A stretch of 64,000 bases of DNA from Magnolia sinica (lineage: Eukaryota; Streptophyta; Magnoliopsida; Magnoliales; Magnoliaceae), in assembly GCF_029962835.1 (NCBI RefSeq), contig NC_080573.1, forward strand, positions 92,809,501 to 92,873,500, written 5' to 3'. A program made the translations under genes and the position numbers. Under the pieces are notes generated by a model, which saw nothing but the letters and a program-made list of their open reading frames with translations, was not told where the DNA came from and searched no databases. Positions within the stretch are counted from its first letter, which is position 1, and each line of letters starts with the position of its first letter. Below, piece after piece: positions 1 to 12,088 of this stretch.

Positions 1-1549
1 AATCAAAGCTCCAGAAGTCAGCTACATGCTCCAAACTCCACGCTGCTGCAACCTAACATCACCTGCATGCATCTATCATGCACAAGCTTATAAAAAGCTT
101 AGAGGGTGGTGTAAGTGTGTGCACAAGATAAGTGCCAAGTACAAAAATACAACGCCATAATCATATAATGTCTGGAATACTGGTGAGATCATGAATCATA
201 TGATAACAGAACAAGTGGAAACATACTGGTAAGCCCACGAGTCTTGTAATATCAGAGTAAGCAGAAATACTAACAAGTCCATAAAAATATCATCAACCTC
301 ATCTAGCATATGCGATGAAAAGTTATAGTAAGCCAATGTCATATACTGAAAAAGTAATGTAAATCAGCTATGCAATGCGGTGACATAGTAAGCCAAAGAT
401 CAAATACCGAGTCCATGATTCCCAACAGCCTTATCTAGGCCATATAAATGCAGAAACATAGTACCCCAAAATGCCATATGCCGCGGATGTAATGCAATAT
501 GCGGTATGAATGGAATGACCATGCTGGAGTGTGAAGTCGGGATGATAGTACGTAGTACAGCAGGCTATGGGGTCCATCACAAGGGACTTCTATCCAAACT
601 AGTCCCATACCTAATTTGGATAGTTAGACTCAATGTGGTAGGCTCCTGATCTCAAGTTGGTCATGCACTCCAACCAAAATCCTAGCCATTGAAGGTACAT
701 GTAACAAATAGTTGCGCACCACCATCCCGAGTGGATAGTGAATGAATGAATGAATGAGTATGCAACTCCTGCTCAATAAGTCCACATATCAGTACTGTAC
801 ATCTCTGAAATCATCACCGGGGTTTAGTACACTCTATATGCAATCGCCGCCCACTGATGCGCGACTATGCAAGTGGAAGAGACCTCACCATCTGCCTGGC
901 CAGTAGTCAGCCAATTTCTACCTGGCACGTTGATAGCGGACCCATTCATGAGCTAGTCAAACTTAGCCTAACTATGCCCCCTACCCTTGGGCTGATAAGG
1001 CCACACCCCCTCCCAACCGACCACGACACAATGAGAGACGTGGCCTCCTCGTATTCGACACTCAGACGCTCATGTATCCACTCAGTCTCGATGTTGGGCA
1101 ATCCTCTGGTACCAAGAGGGTTTAGAGATTTTCACCCAGGGCCATCTATGGGAGGCCGATGTTAATAACAGATTTCTGGTGTCCCATCTGGCTATCCATG
1201 ATATGCCTGTAGAGGCTACGACCCTAATGTAGCTAGGGTGTACAGTAATCATAACACACAATGCAAGATGCATGAATCATATAATCCAGTCATGCATCAA
1301 TCCTACGCATATTGTGTGCTCATGTGAGATAACCTTCGCCTATCAAGGAATCTCATAACAATCTGCCCAATGACATATGTAATGGTCAACCACATCTCAT
1401 AACAAATATGTAGATGATGCGTATGGGCATGTATCATGATGTTATGCTGTCACATACTCATAATCGGTATCAATAACCAGCATCGACAATCGACCTCGAT
1501 AATGTGGACATTTAACCAACATTGACCCTAAGGCATGACCCACATAGAG

Positions 1550-3000
1550 CCTAACATATAGTAGACCCATGGCCTCACACAAGGGCCAAATATACAACAC
1601 CATGGGCCTCACTCAAGAGCTTACTACACATCACGAGGGGCCTTTCACATGGGCCTAACATACATCACAATGGGCTTCATCACCTGACCCTCAAATGCAT
1701 CACAATAAGCCTCATCACATAGGCCTCATATACATCACATTAGCCCTTAAACACGGGCTGAATACACATCACAATGGGCCTCAAATACGAGCAGTAAATA
1801 TATCACATTGGGCCTCAAACACGGGTTGAATGCACATCACAATGGGCCTCAAATATGGGCTGCATGTACATCACATTAGGCCTCGACAATCAGCCTTGAC
1901 AATTGGAATCAGCCTCAATAATTAACCTCGACAATCGGCCTATACAATCGGTCTCAACAATCAAAATTGGCCTCAACAATTGGAATCGGAATCAGCCTCA
2001 ACAATCAGAATCGGTATCGACAATCGGAATTGGCCTCGACAATCGGAATCAGAATAGTCTCAATAATCGAAATCAGAATCAGCCTCAACAATCGGAATCG
2101 AAATCGGCCTTTATAATCAGAATCGGAATCAGCCTCGATAATCAGAATTGGCCTCGATAATCGGTCTGGACAATCGGAATCAGAATCGGAATCGGCCTCA
2201 ACAATTGGCCTCGACAATCGGAATCGGCCTCAACAATCGGAATCGAAATCGGCCTCAATAATCCACCTCGACAATCTGAATCGGTTTCAACAATCAGAAT
2301 CAGCCTCGATAATCTGAATCGGTTTCGACAATCGGAATCAGCCTCGACAATCGGAATCGGAATTGGCCTTAACAATCAGCCTCGACAATCGAAATCGGTA
2401 TCGACAATCAGATTTGGCCTCGATAATTGGAATTGGAATCGGCGAGAATTGGCCTAACAAGGCCTAAGGGACGGTCATAATGTAGACATCCAACCATCAT
2501 TGCCCATCAATGTGGACATTCAACCAACATCGCTCCTAAGCAGTGGCCCACATAGAGCCAAACATAAAGTGGGCCTTTGGCCTCACATAAGGGCCACATA
2601 TACAACATAGTGGGCCACATACAATCTCAATGGGTCTCACCACATGGGCCACATATACATCACAATGGGCCGCATCACATGGGTCATATATACATAACAT
2701 CGAACCTCACTCATGGGCCGCATCAATGGCCACACCAATGGGCCTCATATATAATCAAGTGGGCTACAACACATGGGTTGTGCCAATGGGCCTCATATAT
2801 ATCAAATGGGCTCTAATATATGGGCCTCATATATATCAAATGGGCCGTAATATATGGGCCTAATACACATCACATGGGCTGCATCATGGTGGGCTGCATA
2901 CATCACAATGCACCACATCACGGTGGGCCATATACAATCTCGATGGGCCACATCCCATAGGCCTCAAACATGAGCCTCAAATATATCATAATGGGCCTTA
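1550..3000. repeat. TGGGCC/GATGTATAT minisatellite flanking a CCGATT-type array
   Basis: Two blocks (about 1550-1880 and 2550-3000) repeat a loose 20-40 bp unit with TGGGCCTCA and ATATACATCACAA. Between them (about 1880-2460) is a denser array of AATCGG and CCTCGACAATC words. The same three-part block occurs inverted at 29750-31210. Open frames here are repeat artefacts. Confidence 0.8.
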
Positions 3001-4215
3001 AATTCACAACAGGTGGGATTTCCATGTGAGCGGTATGGATATACACACATCTCAAAGTGGGCCCCACCTGTTCGGCATATGGATGGAGTGAATATAGAAT
3101 AGATACATCAAGGTGGGCCCTGCATGCTGTAGGTGGGCCTGTAGATGAACGGCCTGCATGAAACACATACATCACAGTGTGCCTGGTATGACAACACCAT
3201 CCAAACATCGTCCATGTAAATCAGCACCGTCCAAACATAGTCCAGCACCGTCCATCACAATCTGGATGGTGTGGATGAAATAAATACATCATAGTGGTGT
3301 CCACGCTCCAGATGGAACCCACAGAACTTGTTGACGTCCAAGGGGCAGCAACTACTACTATGTGGGACCCACATCAGATGGACAGTTGGATAACAAATAC
3401 ATCAGGGGTGGTCTCACCTAATCTGGACGGCCAGAGAAGATAAAACACTTCATCATGGTAGGCCCCACAAAGTTTACTGACATCAACCATCAGCAAAATG
3501 ACTTGTGTGAAGTATTCCAACCAATTAGCATCCACCATCCATGGATTGGACGGTGTGGATGCAATACATCAAACTAAGGTGACCCCACACGCTGCCATGG
3601 TGTGAGGTATACTAGTCAATCTACACACGAGTGAGGCACACTGGCCAATCTTCACACGTGTAAGGTATATAAAATACATGCATCTTAGTGGTGTTCCACA
3701 TCCAGGGACTGGACTTGAGGTGTCCCACATCCACCGTCCAGATGATGGACAGTCTAGGTGACATGGATATAAAACACACCTCCTATGGGTCCCATATAGA
3801 TGGATGGTCTAGAAATATGAATGCCAGGGGGGTGGTCCACATGTGTGGGTGGATGGATGGTGAGGATGCAGAATACAAACATTAAAGGTGGGTCACGTCC
3901 CTACTGGACATCTGTTTAATGGGCGGTCAGGATACAAAACACGTGTCGTGCTAGGGTCCACATCCAGCACCATCTGGATGGTGGACGACCAGGATAAAAA
4001 TACATACATCACATGGGCCCCACATGCTGGCAGCCATGGATACAACACATGCGTCAGTAGGCTCCACCGTCTCGGATGGACGACTGGGATAAAATTACAT
4101 GCATACGGTGGGTCCAACACCATCCCAAGGCTGCTGGACGGTGTGGATCAACACATAAATTTGGTGGGTCCCACATGGGTGGACAACATGGATTCATCAT
4201 AGGTGGGCCACACAG
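3000..4215. repeat. Degenerate GGGCCCACC / CCGTCCA repeat module
   Basis: About 90-120 bp units repeat a pattern of GTGGGTCCCAC, a TGGACGG or ATGGACGGT core and a tail like ATACATCA. The counterpart in the other LTR copy is about 28480-29740. A related pattern fills 59730-62560, which belongs to a different element. Confidence 0.7.
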
Positions 4216-5074
4216 TCATCACATACAAGAAAAAAAGGAAAGAAAAGAGAGGAAGAGGGAGAGAGAGTGACACACGAGAGGTGGGGGAGCTCTACCACTA
4301 TGAGCTCCCCTAGATCTTACAATGCATCAAGATGGGTCCCAAAAATAGGTGGGCCCTACTTTAAAATTACAATCTACAACTACGAACACCACCTATGATC
4401 TTTTCCTCCTTCTGCCAAAGCATGCTAGAGCTCCATTGGATGGACTTCAACGGTTGAGATCGATCATGGAGGGTGGGATTGGATGTTAGGAAGGTGGGCC
4501 ACACCTAGCTCTTTCTCATGGAGAGCTTGGACGTCCACCTGTCATGGTTGCTTGAGAGAATGAGTTTGAAATGAGAGAGAGAGAGAGAGGAGTGATGGAT
4601 AGATGGAGTGGGTGTTGTAAGAAATGGCAATAGAAAGTATGGGTTGGTTTGAATTTGGTGTAAAGGTGGAATGGGTGGGGGGAGAGAGTGTTGACTTGGG
4701 GAAAAGAGGGAATGGGTGCATGTACTTGGGATAGGGTGAGGTGGCATTGGGGTATGGAGGATGTACTTGACTTGATTGATGTGACGGGTCATAGAGATTC
4801 TCTCGGTATTTGCAACGCGCGGTGTTTTTCTCGAACTGAACACATGCCCACATCTCCTGGTGTGGGTATTGCCTTCGCACGTAATATGAGGCATCGGAAC
4901 CGCGGTGATGGCATGGTCACAAGGGTATAAGTTTCAAGTCGAGCTGACTCTGATATACGGGACACGACTTATGATCATGCGCAAACATCGATAATAGATC
5001 ACGGGTCGCTGGAATTCGACTGGGAGGACCGTGGAAGCATACAGAATGGTACGGGCTAGGATATGGGTCTTACA

Positions 5075-6000
5075 CCTGATGCATTTCATCACCAGCATGG
5101 GAAAATTCTTTATAGTGTAAAAATAATACCTTCAGCTGTTCAGGTCTTCTCTGACAGGTAAGCCGTTTCGATGGTACTTCAGTTTACCCCTAGGATCGAT
5201 GCGGACGTGGGAGAAAATGCAAGATGCCTTCATGTCAAACTTTTTTTCATCAGGGCGTGACATCAGTATCATAGAATTAGCCTCGGTACGATAGAGAGAA
5301 AGGGAGCCCGTAGAGAAATTCATAGACAGGTGGAAGACATTAGGAGCTTCTTACAGACAATTACCAGAGGAGAAAAAGCAGGTGAAGATGTGATTGAACT
5401 TTATGGAGACAGGAATCGCATTCGGTCTCACCAGTGCTGATATCAAAACTTTCTATGATCTAGCCACAAAAGCTCATGCTTTGGAACTGATGACTAGGAA
5501 AATTCTAGCATTTCACTATGAAATAGCTAGAAGGGGACTTAATAGGTTGATTACAAATGTGGTCGATCATGAAAAGAAAAGTCATGACACAAGGGGAATA
5601 AGAGGAAAGAAGACCGAAAGGAAAGAAGACTCAAATCATCTCAGAGGCAGATTCAGTGATAAAAGGCCCAGGTCACTTAACTCTCATGAGGGGTTTGCAT
5701 TCGAAAAGGAAGATGTAGTCCATATGATGAATCAATTACTGAAGGCTGGTATGATAGAATTACCTCCATCCAAACGCCTGAAGAAGCAGCAAAAATAAGG
5801 GAAAGAGACTTTTGACGCTATCATCGTTTAATAAGACACCCAACAGAAAATTGTTTTACAATAAAATGCATAATACAAAGAATGATAAATAGAGGCGAGA
5901 TAATAATTGGAAAAGAAAAGGAGAGATGCAAAAGCGACGGTGAATGTATTAACCGCTCGAGAAGATACTCATGAAAGAGCAGGGAAAGAGCATCGTAAGA
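5075..6000 (+). pseudogene. gag: Tat-type gypsy gag remnant
   Basis: Translation over several frames gives a capsid-like region, with RWYFSLPLGSMRTW, DAFMSNFFSS and EPVEKFIDRWKTLGASY readable at 5160-5330. It continues with IKTFYDLATKAHALEL at about 5433-5495. The C-terminal part reads YHRLIRHPTENCF, the histidine/cysteine signature typical of Tat gag. Capsid protein would package the element RNA in cytoplasmic particles. The gene starts abruptly at the edge of the LTR insertion, so its N-terminus lies left of the window. Frameshifts and stops break it; the longest open piece is 5394-5798. Assignment to the Tat/Retand group rests on this gag and the dual RNase H downstream. Confidence 0.8.
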
Positions 6001-6146
6001 TGATAGGTAAAGCTGCAGTGATCACATTACGATCAGGAAAACGGGTGACGAGTCCCTCGAGATAAAAAATTGAAATAGCAAAAGGAGAGCTTACTAAGAA
6101 TTATTTTGGCAGTGATAAGAAAGTAGAGAGGAACGAAATAGGGAAA

Positions 6147-6830
6147 GTGACTTATGATGTGATAAGTCATCTAAAAGGTATACCGGCTCGATTAAGCGTT
6201 TATGATGTATTAAGATTATCAGAAGATTCCCAGCAATGCTTGATTCAGGCCCTGTTTAACCGTGATGTCAGAGAAGCGTTACTTATAAAAATGGAAAATG
6301 TAGAGCACAAGGAGCAGGAGGATTGCATGCCGGTAGTTTCCTTCTCTGACTATGATTTAACTTGCGATAAAGAGCACAATAGACCGTTGATGATTGTAGG
6401 TCATATTCACGGTAAATAGGTCAAGCAAATAATGTTGGATAATGGGTCTATGGTGAATCTGTTACCATTAACAATGCTAAATGAATTAGGATACTATCGC
6501 TCTAATTTATGCCCTAGTGGAATGATGATACAGGGCTTTAACTAAGATGGGCAGCACACGCTTGGTAAGATTACAATAATAGTAGAAATAGGAGAGTTAA
6601 CTATAAATGTTATTTGTCATATTATCAATGCAGTAACAACATATAACCTCCTCTTGGAAAGACCATGGATGCATCAGTATGGCATCATACCATCCACCCT
6701 TCACCAGTGTTTCAAATATTGCAAGGACGAGGTACAACATAAAGTAATAGCCAATGCGAGGCTGTATACATAAGCTGAAGCCTTCTTCGCTGATGTTAGT
6801 TACTATGATGGATTCGCCAGAAAGGAAGAA
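6147..6830 (+). pseudogene. Tat-type gypsy aspartic protease region
   Basis: After the gag tail the frame reads a basic/acidic linker (open 6147-6419). Then comes an aspartic-protease-like stretch with MLDNGSMVNLLPL near 6430, where the Tat family usually has a D-G-G-S variant of the retropepsin D-T/S-G motif, and TYNLLLERPWMHQYG near 6637. The catalytic aspartate is present. The protease would cut the polyprotein. Stops after residue 90 of the open piece (6417-6419) and at about 6543 and 6774 make it non-functional. Confidence 0.75.
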
Positions 6831-6869
6831 AAGGAGAATAATGAAAATGAAGCCCCAAGAAATGCTCAT

Positions 6870-7690
6870 ATGACAGTGATAAGAAAAGAAACTGTAAAGA
6901 CAGAATCGTTTGGGATAGCAAATGTGAGAAAGAAATTTTACTTTATACCAAAGCATTTGAGACAACCGGGACAGCCTCCATTAATGTTATTATCACCCAA
7001 ACAGCTGGAAATCTTACAATCAAACTATACAGTGCCGCTGCTGTATGTTGAAAGGAATAAGTCATTTTTGGCTATTCCGAAGAGATTTCATGTCAAATTC
7101 AGTACAAAGTACCCAGAGCCGATTGAATTTTACACCCCTTTGGAAGTGAAAACAGAAGAAAGAGCCGGTAACGACATGAGCTATGGTAAACTGACATTCA
7201 AAGATCTTAAGAGGTATAGTCCAGCTAGCAGAAAAATCATGAAAAATATGAATTTTGATTATGAAGAACCAAATGGCCTAAATTATGGGAGAGGAATTCA
7301 AATTCCAATTGGGGTCAATTAGAAAAGGCGAGAGAAATTTCAAGGATTGGGAGTAGAACCTTCGATGAATATGATTACAGTTGACCTGGCAAAAGAAACA
7401 GATTTTGAAATAATCAAACATCTTGAAACAACTCCGAAGTAGATAGAAGACGAGGGGCAACCAATAATTGACAGTTTGCGAGAAATAAATCTGGGAATGG
7501 AAGAAGAGCTATGGAATACATTCATAAGCGCCAGCCTCCTCGAACAGGAAGTCGATCAATATATCGAGCTCTTGAAAGAGAACAAGGATGTATTCGCTTG
7601 GATATATGCAGAAATGTCGGGCCTAGAACCATCGGTAGCAATGCATTAGCTAAATATCTCTAAAGACAAGAGAGGCGGATTAAGCAAGCG
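6870..7690 (+). pseudogene. Tat-type protease-RT linker region
   Basis: An open piece at 6870-7322 (150 codons) and degraded sequence to 7690 form the spacer that Tat elements carry between protease and reverse transcriptase. Recognisable stretches are NVRKKFYFIPKHLRQPG and, near 7590, DVFAWIYAEMSGLEPS, which lies just before RT in this group. No enzymatic domain is visible. Stops at 7320, 7439 and 7648 interrupt it. Confidence 0.65.
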
Positions 7691-8985
7691 CAAAGGCGAT
7701 TCCATCCAGATGTAATTCCTTTGATAGAAAAAGAAATAAATAAACTAATAAAAGTTGGGTTCATGAGAGAGGTTAACTATCCTAAATGGATATCGAATGT
7801 CGTCCTGGTACAGAAGAAAAACGGGCAGATCAGGGTATGTGTTGATTTCAGGGATCTAAATGAAACTTGCCTGAAAGACGATTTCCCATTGTCGATAACT
7901 GAATTGTTAATCGACAGTACGACAAAATATGTTGTCATGTCTTTCATGAACAGCTACGCCGGTTATAACCAAATAAGAATGGCTCCTAATGACGAAGAAG
8001 CCATGACGTTCAGAACTTCATTGGGAATTTATTACTATAAAGTTATGTCGTTCGGTCTCAAGAATGCCGCAGCAACATATCAAAGAGCAATGTAGAATAT
8101 CTTTCGGGACATGATACACAAACATGTTGAATGTTATGTAGACGATTTGGTAGTCAGATCAAATGACCATGAAGAACATCGTCAATGTTTGACTTCAGTC
8201 TTCCGTTGACTCAGAAAGAAACAGCTGAAGATTAATCCAAATAAATGTGCCTTTGGAGCATTGTTAAGAAAATTCCTCAGCTTCGTCATTAGGCACAGGG
8301 GGATCGAGATCGATCCAGGGAAAGTCAAGGCTATCCAAGATATGCCACCTCTGAAAACGTTGAAAGAATTAAAAATCCTACAAGGAAAATTGGCATATAT
8401 TCGTTGTTTTATCTCAAACTTGGTAGGAAGGTGTCAGTTATTTTCTCATCTAATGAAGAAAGGAATGGAGTTTGTGTGGGACAAGTCCTGTCAGAATGTG
8501 TTTGATTCGATAAAAGAATTACTAAAACAACCTCCAATATTGGAAGCTCCTATGAAGGGTAAACCACTTATTTTATATATATCTGCAGCTAAAAATTCGT
8601 CGGGGGCCCTATTGACATAGGTGAATGAACATGAGAAAGAAATAATGCTTTATTATCTGAGTCGAACTCTAATAGGCGCAGAGTGCAATTATTCCCTGAT
8701 TGAGAAAGTATGCTTGGTATTAATATTTGTAGTACAAAAACTAAGACATTATTGTCTTTCCCATGATATAATTTTAATCTCACGAGCAGATCATATAAAG
8801 TTCCTAATGACAAGGCTAATGTTATCAGGAAGATTGGCCAAATGGATGTTGTTGCTTTCAGAATACATGATCACTTATGAGCCGACGAAAGCAATTAAGG
8901 GGCAAGCGGTGGCAGATTTCTTGGCAGCTCATCCCATAGCAGACAGTGAGATTGTCAACGATGACTTTTCCGATGAACAAGTTGT
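7691..8985 (+). pseudogene. pol: Tat-type reverse transcriptase and first RNase H
   Basis: The RT reads GFMREVNYPKWISNVVLVQK, RVCVDFRDLNETC and MSFGLKNAAATYQRAM, with an intact catalytic YVDD box at 8135-8146. The first RNase H follows with LILYISAAKNSSGALLT, AECNYSLIEKVCLVLIF and a degenerate active site, then KGQAVADFLAAHP. Stops at 8093 and 8618 and a break near 8208 separate the open pieces 7721-8095, 8261-8620 and 8621-9199. RT would copy element RNA to cDNA in the particle. Motif order and the following second RNase H place it in the Ty3/gypsy Tat lineage. Confidence 0.88.
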
Positions 8986-9575
8986 GATGATTGAATTGCC
9001 AAACCCATGGCAAATGTACTTCGATGGTGCTTCTCAAACATCAGGAGCAGGTGCCGGAGTGATATTTATTACTCCTCAGGGCAACTTATTGCCTTATTCT
9101 TTCACATTGGGTACTACATACATAAATAATGAAGCTAAATATAAGGCTCTCATCATCGGGATGGAGATAGCTCAGGAAATGAAAATAAAAACGCTGTAGA
9201 TTTTTGGGGATTCCAAGTTGATTATAAATCAACTAACGACCAAGTTTTGAAATAAGAAAGCAAGAGCTCTTACTGTACTATCGGAGAGCACAGCAATTGC
9301 TAAAGCAATTCCATCATGTTGAAATCAAGCATGTGCCGCGATGTGAGAATGCATGGGCAGACGCTTTAGCTAGCATGGCAGTAGCTTTATCCTGTCTGGA
9401 TCGGAGTCCTCTTTGGTTAACAATAGAAGAAAGAAGGTTCTTGCCATCATTAGAAATTATTAATGAAGTTGCTGAAGCACTTCCGATATCTTGTCTAGAG
9501 GTGACAACAAACGATTGGCGCCTGCCTTTTGTAGATTACCTCAAATATGATATTCTGCTAGAAGATTCAGCATAA
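8986..9575 (+). pseudogene. Second (archaeal-type) RNase H of the Tat element
   Basis: A second RNase H begins at about 8999 with WQMYFDGASQTSGAGAGVIF. Further elements are NNEAKYKALIIGMEIA, a GDSKLIINQL strand and CENAWADALASMA, which supply the D-E-D-D acidic set. A dual RNase H is a recognised feature of Tat elements and is the best lineage marker here. Stops at 9197 and about 9249 and a frameshift near 9290 break it. The role is removal of the RNA strand during cDNA synthesis. Confidence 0.82.
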
Positions 9576-10745
9576 AGACAGCAAATCAAACAGAGATTGA
9601 AAAGATTCATTATGTGTAAAGAAATATTATACAGAAGGTCTTACAATGAAATGCTATTACGATGTCTAGATAAACAAGAAGTAAGTTAAATGTTACGAGA
9701 GGCTCATTCTGGATAATGTGGAGCACATCAAGCTGGTCAAAATCTATTACATCGGGTACATCGAATGGGATATTACTAGCCCACAATGTTCAAGGATGCC
9801 ATAGAATATGTGAAGCGATGTCATGAATGTCAGATCCATGGAGATATCATACATATACCCCCTGAAGATCTTCATCAGACAGTCGCTTCTTGGCCTTTTG
9901 CTGCTTGGGAACTTGATGTTATTGGTCCCATAAATCGGTCCTTGTCCAAAGGAAAGCAATACATATTAACAGTGATAGATTATATCTCCAAATGGATGGA
10001 AGCAATTGCATTGTGAAATGTCAAAGAAAAGGATGTCGTCAATTTCATTCGACATGCAATAATATATCGCCACGGCATCCCAAAGAGAATCATCATCGAT
10101 AATGGTACTCCTTTCAAGAATAGGGGTATGAAAAAATTATGTCAGATTCGACACCTTACTATCCGTCGACCAATGGACTAGCAGAGTCATTTAACAAGAC
10201 AGTCATGAAAATACTGAAGAAAACGGTGACTGAAAATAAGCGTGACTAGGACAAAAAGTTACAAGAAGCACTGTGGGCTTACAGGACTACTCATCGAACG
10301 ACAACAAAAGCTATGATGCCATATTCGTTGGTTTATGGTGTGGAAGTTGTCATCCTAATTGAAACATAAGTCGCATCACTCAGAGTAGCGGTGCATCAGT
10401 CAATTACAGACGATGAAAATGTAAGAGTAAGGCTAGCAAAATTGGTTATGCTAGATGAAAAACGACTGGCAGTCAATAGCGATTACAATTATATCAAGCA
10501 AGAATCTCCTCCACATTCGACAAGAAAGTAAAGCATTGCTCTTTCAAGAAAGGTGACATGGTGTTACTGTTAAAGAGACCGATAGTGATCACCTGCAAGA
10601 CAGGGGCAAGTTTGACCCCAAATGGGACGGGTCGTACATAATAACCGAAGTATATTCCAATAGGTCGTACAAAGTTATGGATCAAGATGGATGGGGTATT
10701 AGCATACCAGTCAACGCTCAATTCATCAAAAAGTATCATCCTTGA
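9576..10745 (+). pseudogene. int: Tat-type integrase
   Basis: The zinc-binding part ends in RCHECQIHGDIIH (about 9817). The catalytic core follows with AAWELDVIGPINRSLSKGKQ, then RIIIDNGTPFKN (about 10090) and, after a frameshift, STNGLAESFNKTVMK (about 10170-10210). The two aspartates and the glutamate of the DDE triad are all readable. The C-terminal part up to about 10740 includes a KKGDMVLLL-like stretch. Only 9786-10016 is openly in frame; a stop at 10014 and several indels kill it. It would insert cDNA into the genome. No chromodomain is seen. Confidence 0.82.
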
Positions 10746-12088
10746 AGATGGATGAAGTTTTGATCCAGAAGATTATCAGTATAATAATTCTAATTAAAAG
10801 GAGATAAGAATAAGCAAAACGATGAAACAACCTCAAAAGGCAGTGCCATATATTCTTCCATATACGAATGAATAAAAGACAAATTCTTAAAAATTTTCAA
10901 GCATATCAGTCTTATCGCCGATCATTGTCAAGCACCGATTATGATTATCGCCATCGCTAATCCTCAAAATGATATTATTGCTAAAATTGATGCTCAAGAC
11001 ACTATCGTAAATGCTGTCATCGACATGGCAATATATACCATTTATTGATTCATCAAAACCACACAAGTTTCGTGACAGCGATGGCGATCTATCATTTATG
11101 ATAGCAATAGAATAAGCCTAAAAGGCCATCCATGCATCTACTACTCTTGATGAAGTATTTAAAATCATGCGAGCAGCAATGAGAAGTCAGTGGCCCTAAA
11201 TAGTCCATATAGGCCATCACATGCTTAGACCCATGCAGGTAGCGAATGAAGCCAATCACTACCATAAACGATCAAGTGTAGAAGGGGGCTAATTACGTGT
11301 GAGACCAGTGTCGTCTATATAGCTTCTGATAGCGTCACGAGGGAAGGTGAGAGAAAATGCCCTCCCATGAATGGGTCTGACCTTGTAAACGAAGAAAAGC
11401 AGGATACAGTCTGTGCTTTTTGGCCATTGTCCATAGATAGGCTAACCATACGTAAGACCCCCTAGATTCCTGGCTTGATTTTAGTAGTAACTCATGAGGA
11501 CAGGATCTCTAAAACAAAAATACCCCTCATTGATGGACTGGAGGCCTTGGATTTGGTATCCTAAGGTAGCCTTGTGCACCCCGTGAACTCTAAAGAGTTA
11601 CTATAGCCAACCCTATGCGTAAATCCCACCAAGTTCACGGCCTTGGTAGCTTCACTGGGCCCCTCTGATGAATCACGGTTTGTGAACTCCCGGCTATAAT
11701 AAGTCCAGTGAACTCTAAAGAGTAACAAAGATCATTCACGTGAGACCCAACTCCAACTACTTATGAGTCTAAAAAACTATGGTTGCACCACTATTCAAGA
11801 GCTTAAACTGTGTCCAAGACTAACCTCAAAAATAAAATTAGCCCCGCCCATTAGAATAAATACCACATAGGAGATATGTTGCATTAACAATTATGATAGA
11901 TTGTCGATATATCACATGATAGATTAAAGCATGATTATGTGAATTAACAGTGGAAATGTTATATCAATATGTGCTCAAAATTAATTTTTATGGCAGCACT
12001 TTTGAAAACATATTTGTTTGAAACAAAACATTGGAATTTATTTTTGAATATTACAAAGAAAAAGAAATTACATGTAAAAGCAAAATTT
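10746..12088. other. Non-coding spacer between Tat integrase and the antisense gene
   Basis: I find no supported coding region. There is a short ATTATCGCC/GATCATTG-rich stretch at 10910-11040 and unique-looking sequence with paired AGTGAACTCTAAAGAG words (about 11585 and 11710). AT-rich DNA lies near 11880-12080. It fits the long 3' spacer of Tat elements. Confidence 0.6.

Larger units (their letters stand above)
1..5074 (-). mobile_element. Very long LTR, minus orientation, cut by window start
   Basis: This is the reverse complement of the LTR at 27671-32943. Its start on the minus strand matches that copy (TGTAAGACCC here, TGTAATACCC there), and similarity runs to position 1, which matches about 32700. 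Roughly 245 bp of the far end therefore lie outside the window. The DNA right of 5074 is not a polypurine tract but reads straight into Tat gag, so this is either a solo LTR or the 5' LTR of a minus-strand element inserted into that gag. The expected target duplication (CCTGA on this side) cannot be tested. The two copies differ by many substitutions and small indels. No coding region is supported inside it. Confidence 0.85.

Noticed and set aside
1903..2375. Open frames on both strands in the CCGATT array
   Set aside because: All frames are built from the repeat unit, giving Asp/Ser and Asn/Gln runs. The same happens at 30386-30613.
2577..2863. Histidine/tryptophan-rich open frames
   Set aside because: They are translations of the TGGGCC minisatellite in two frames, with no independent coding signal.
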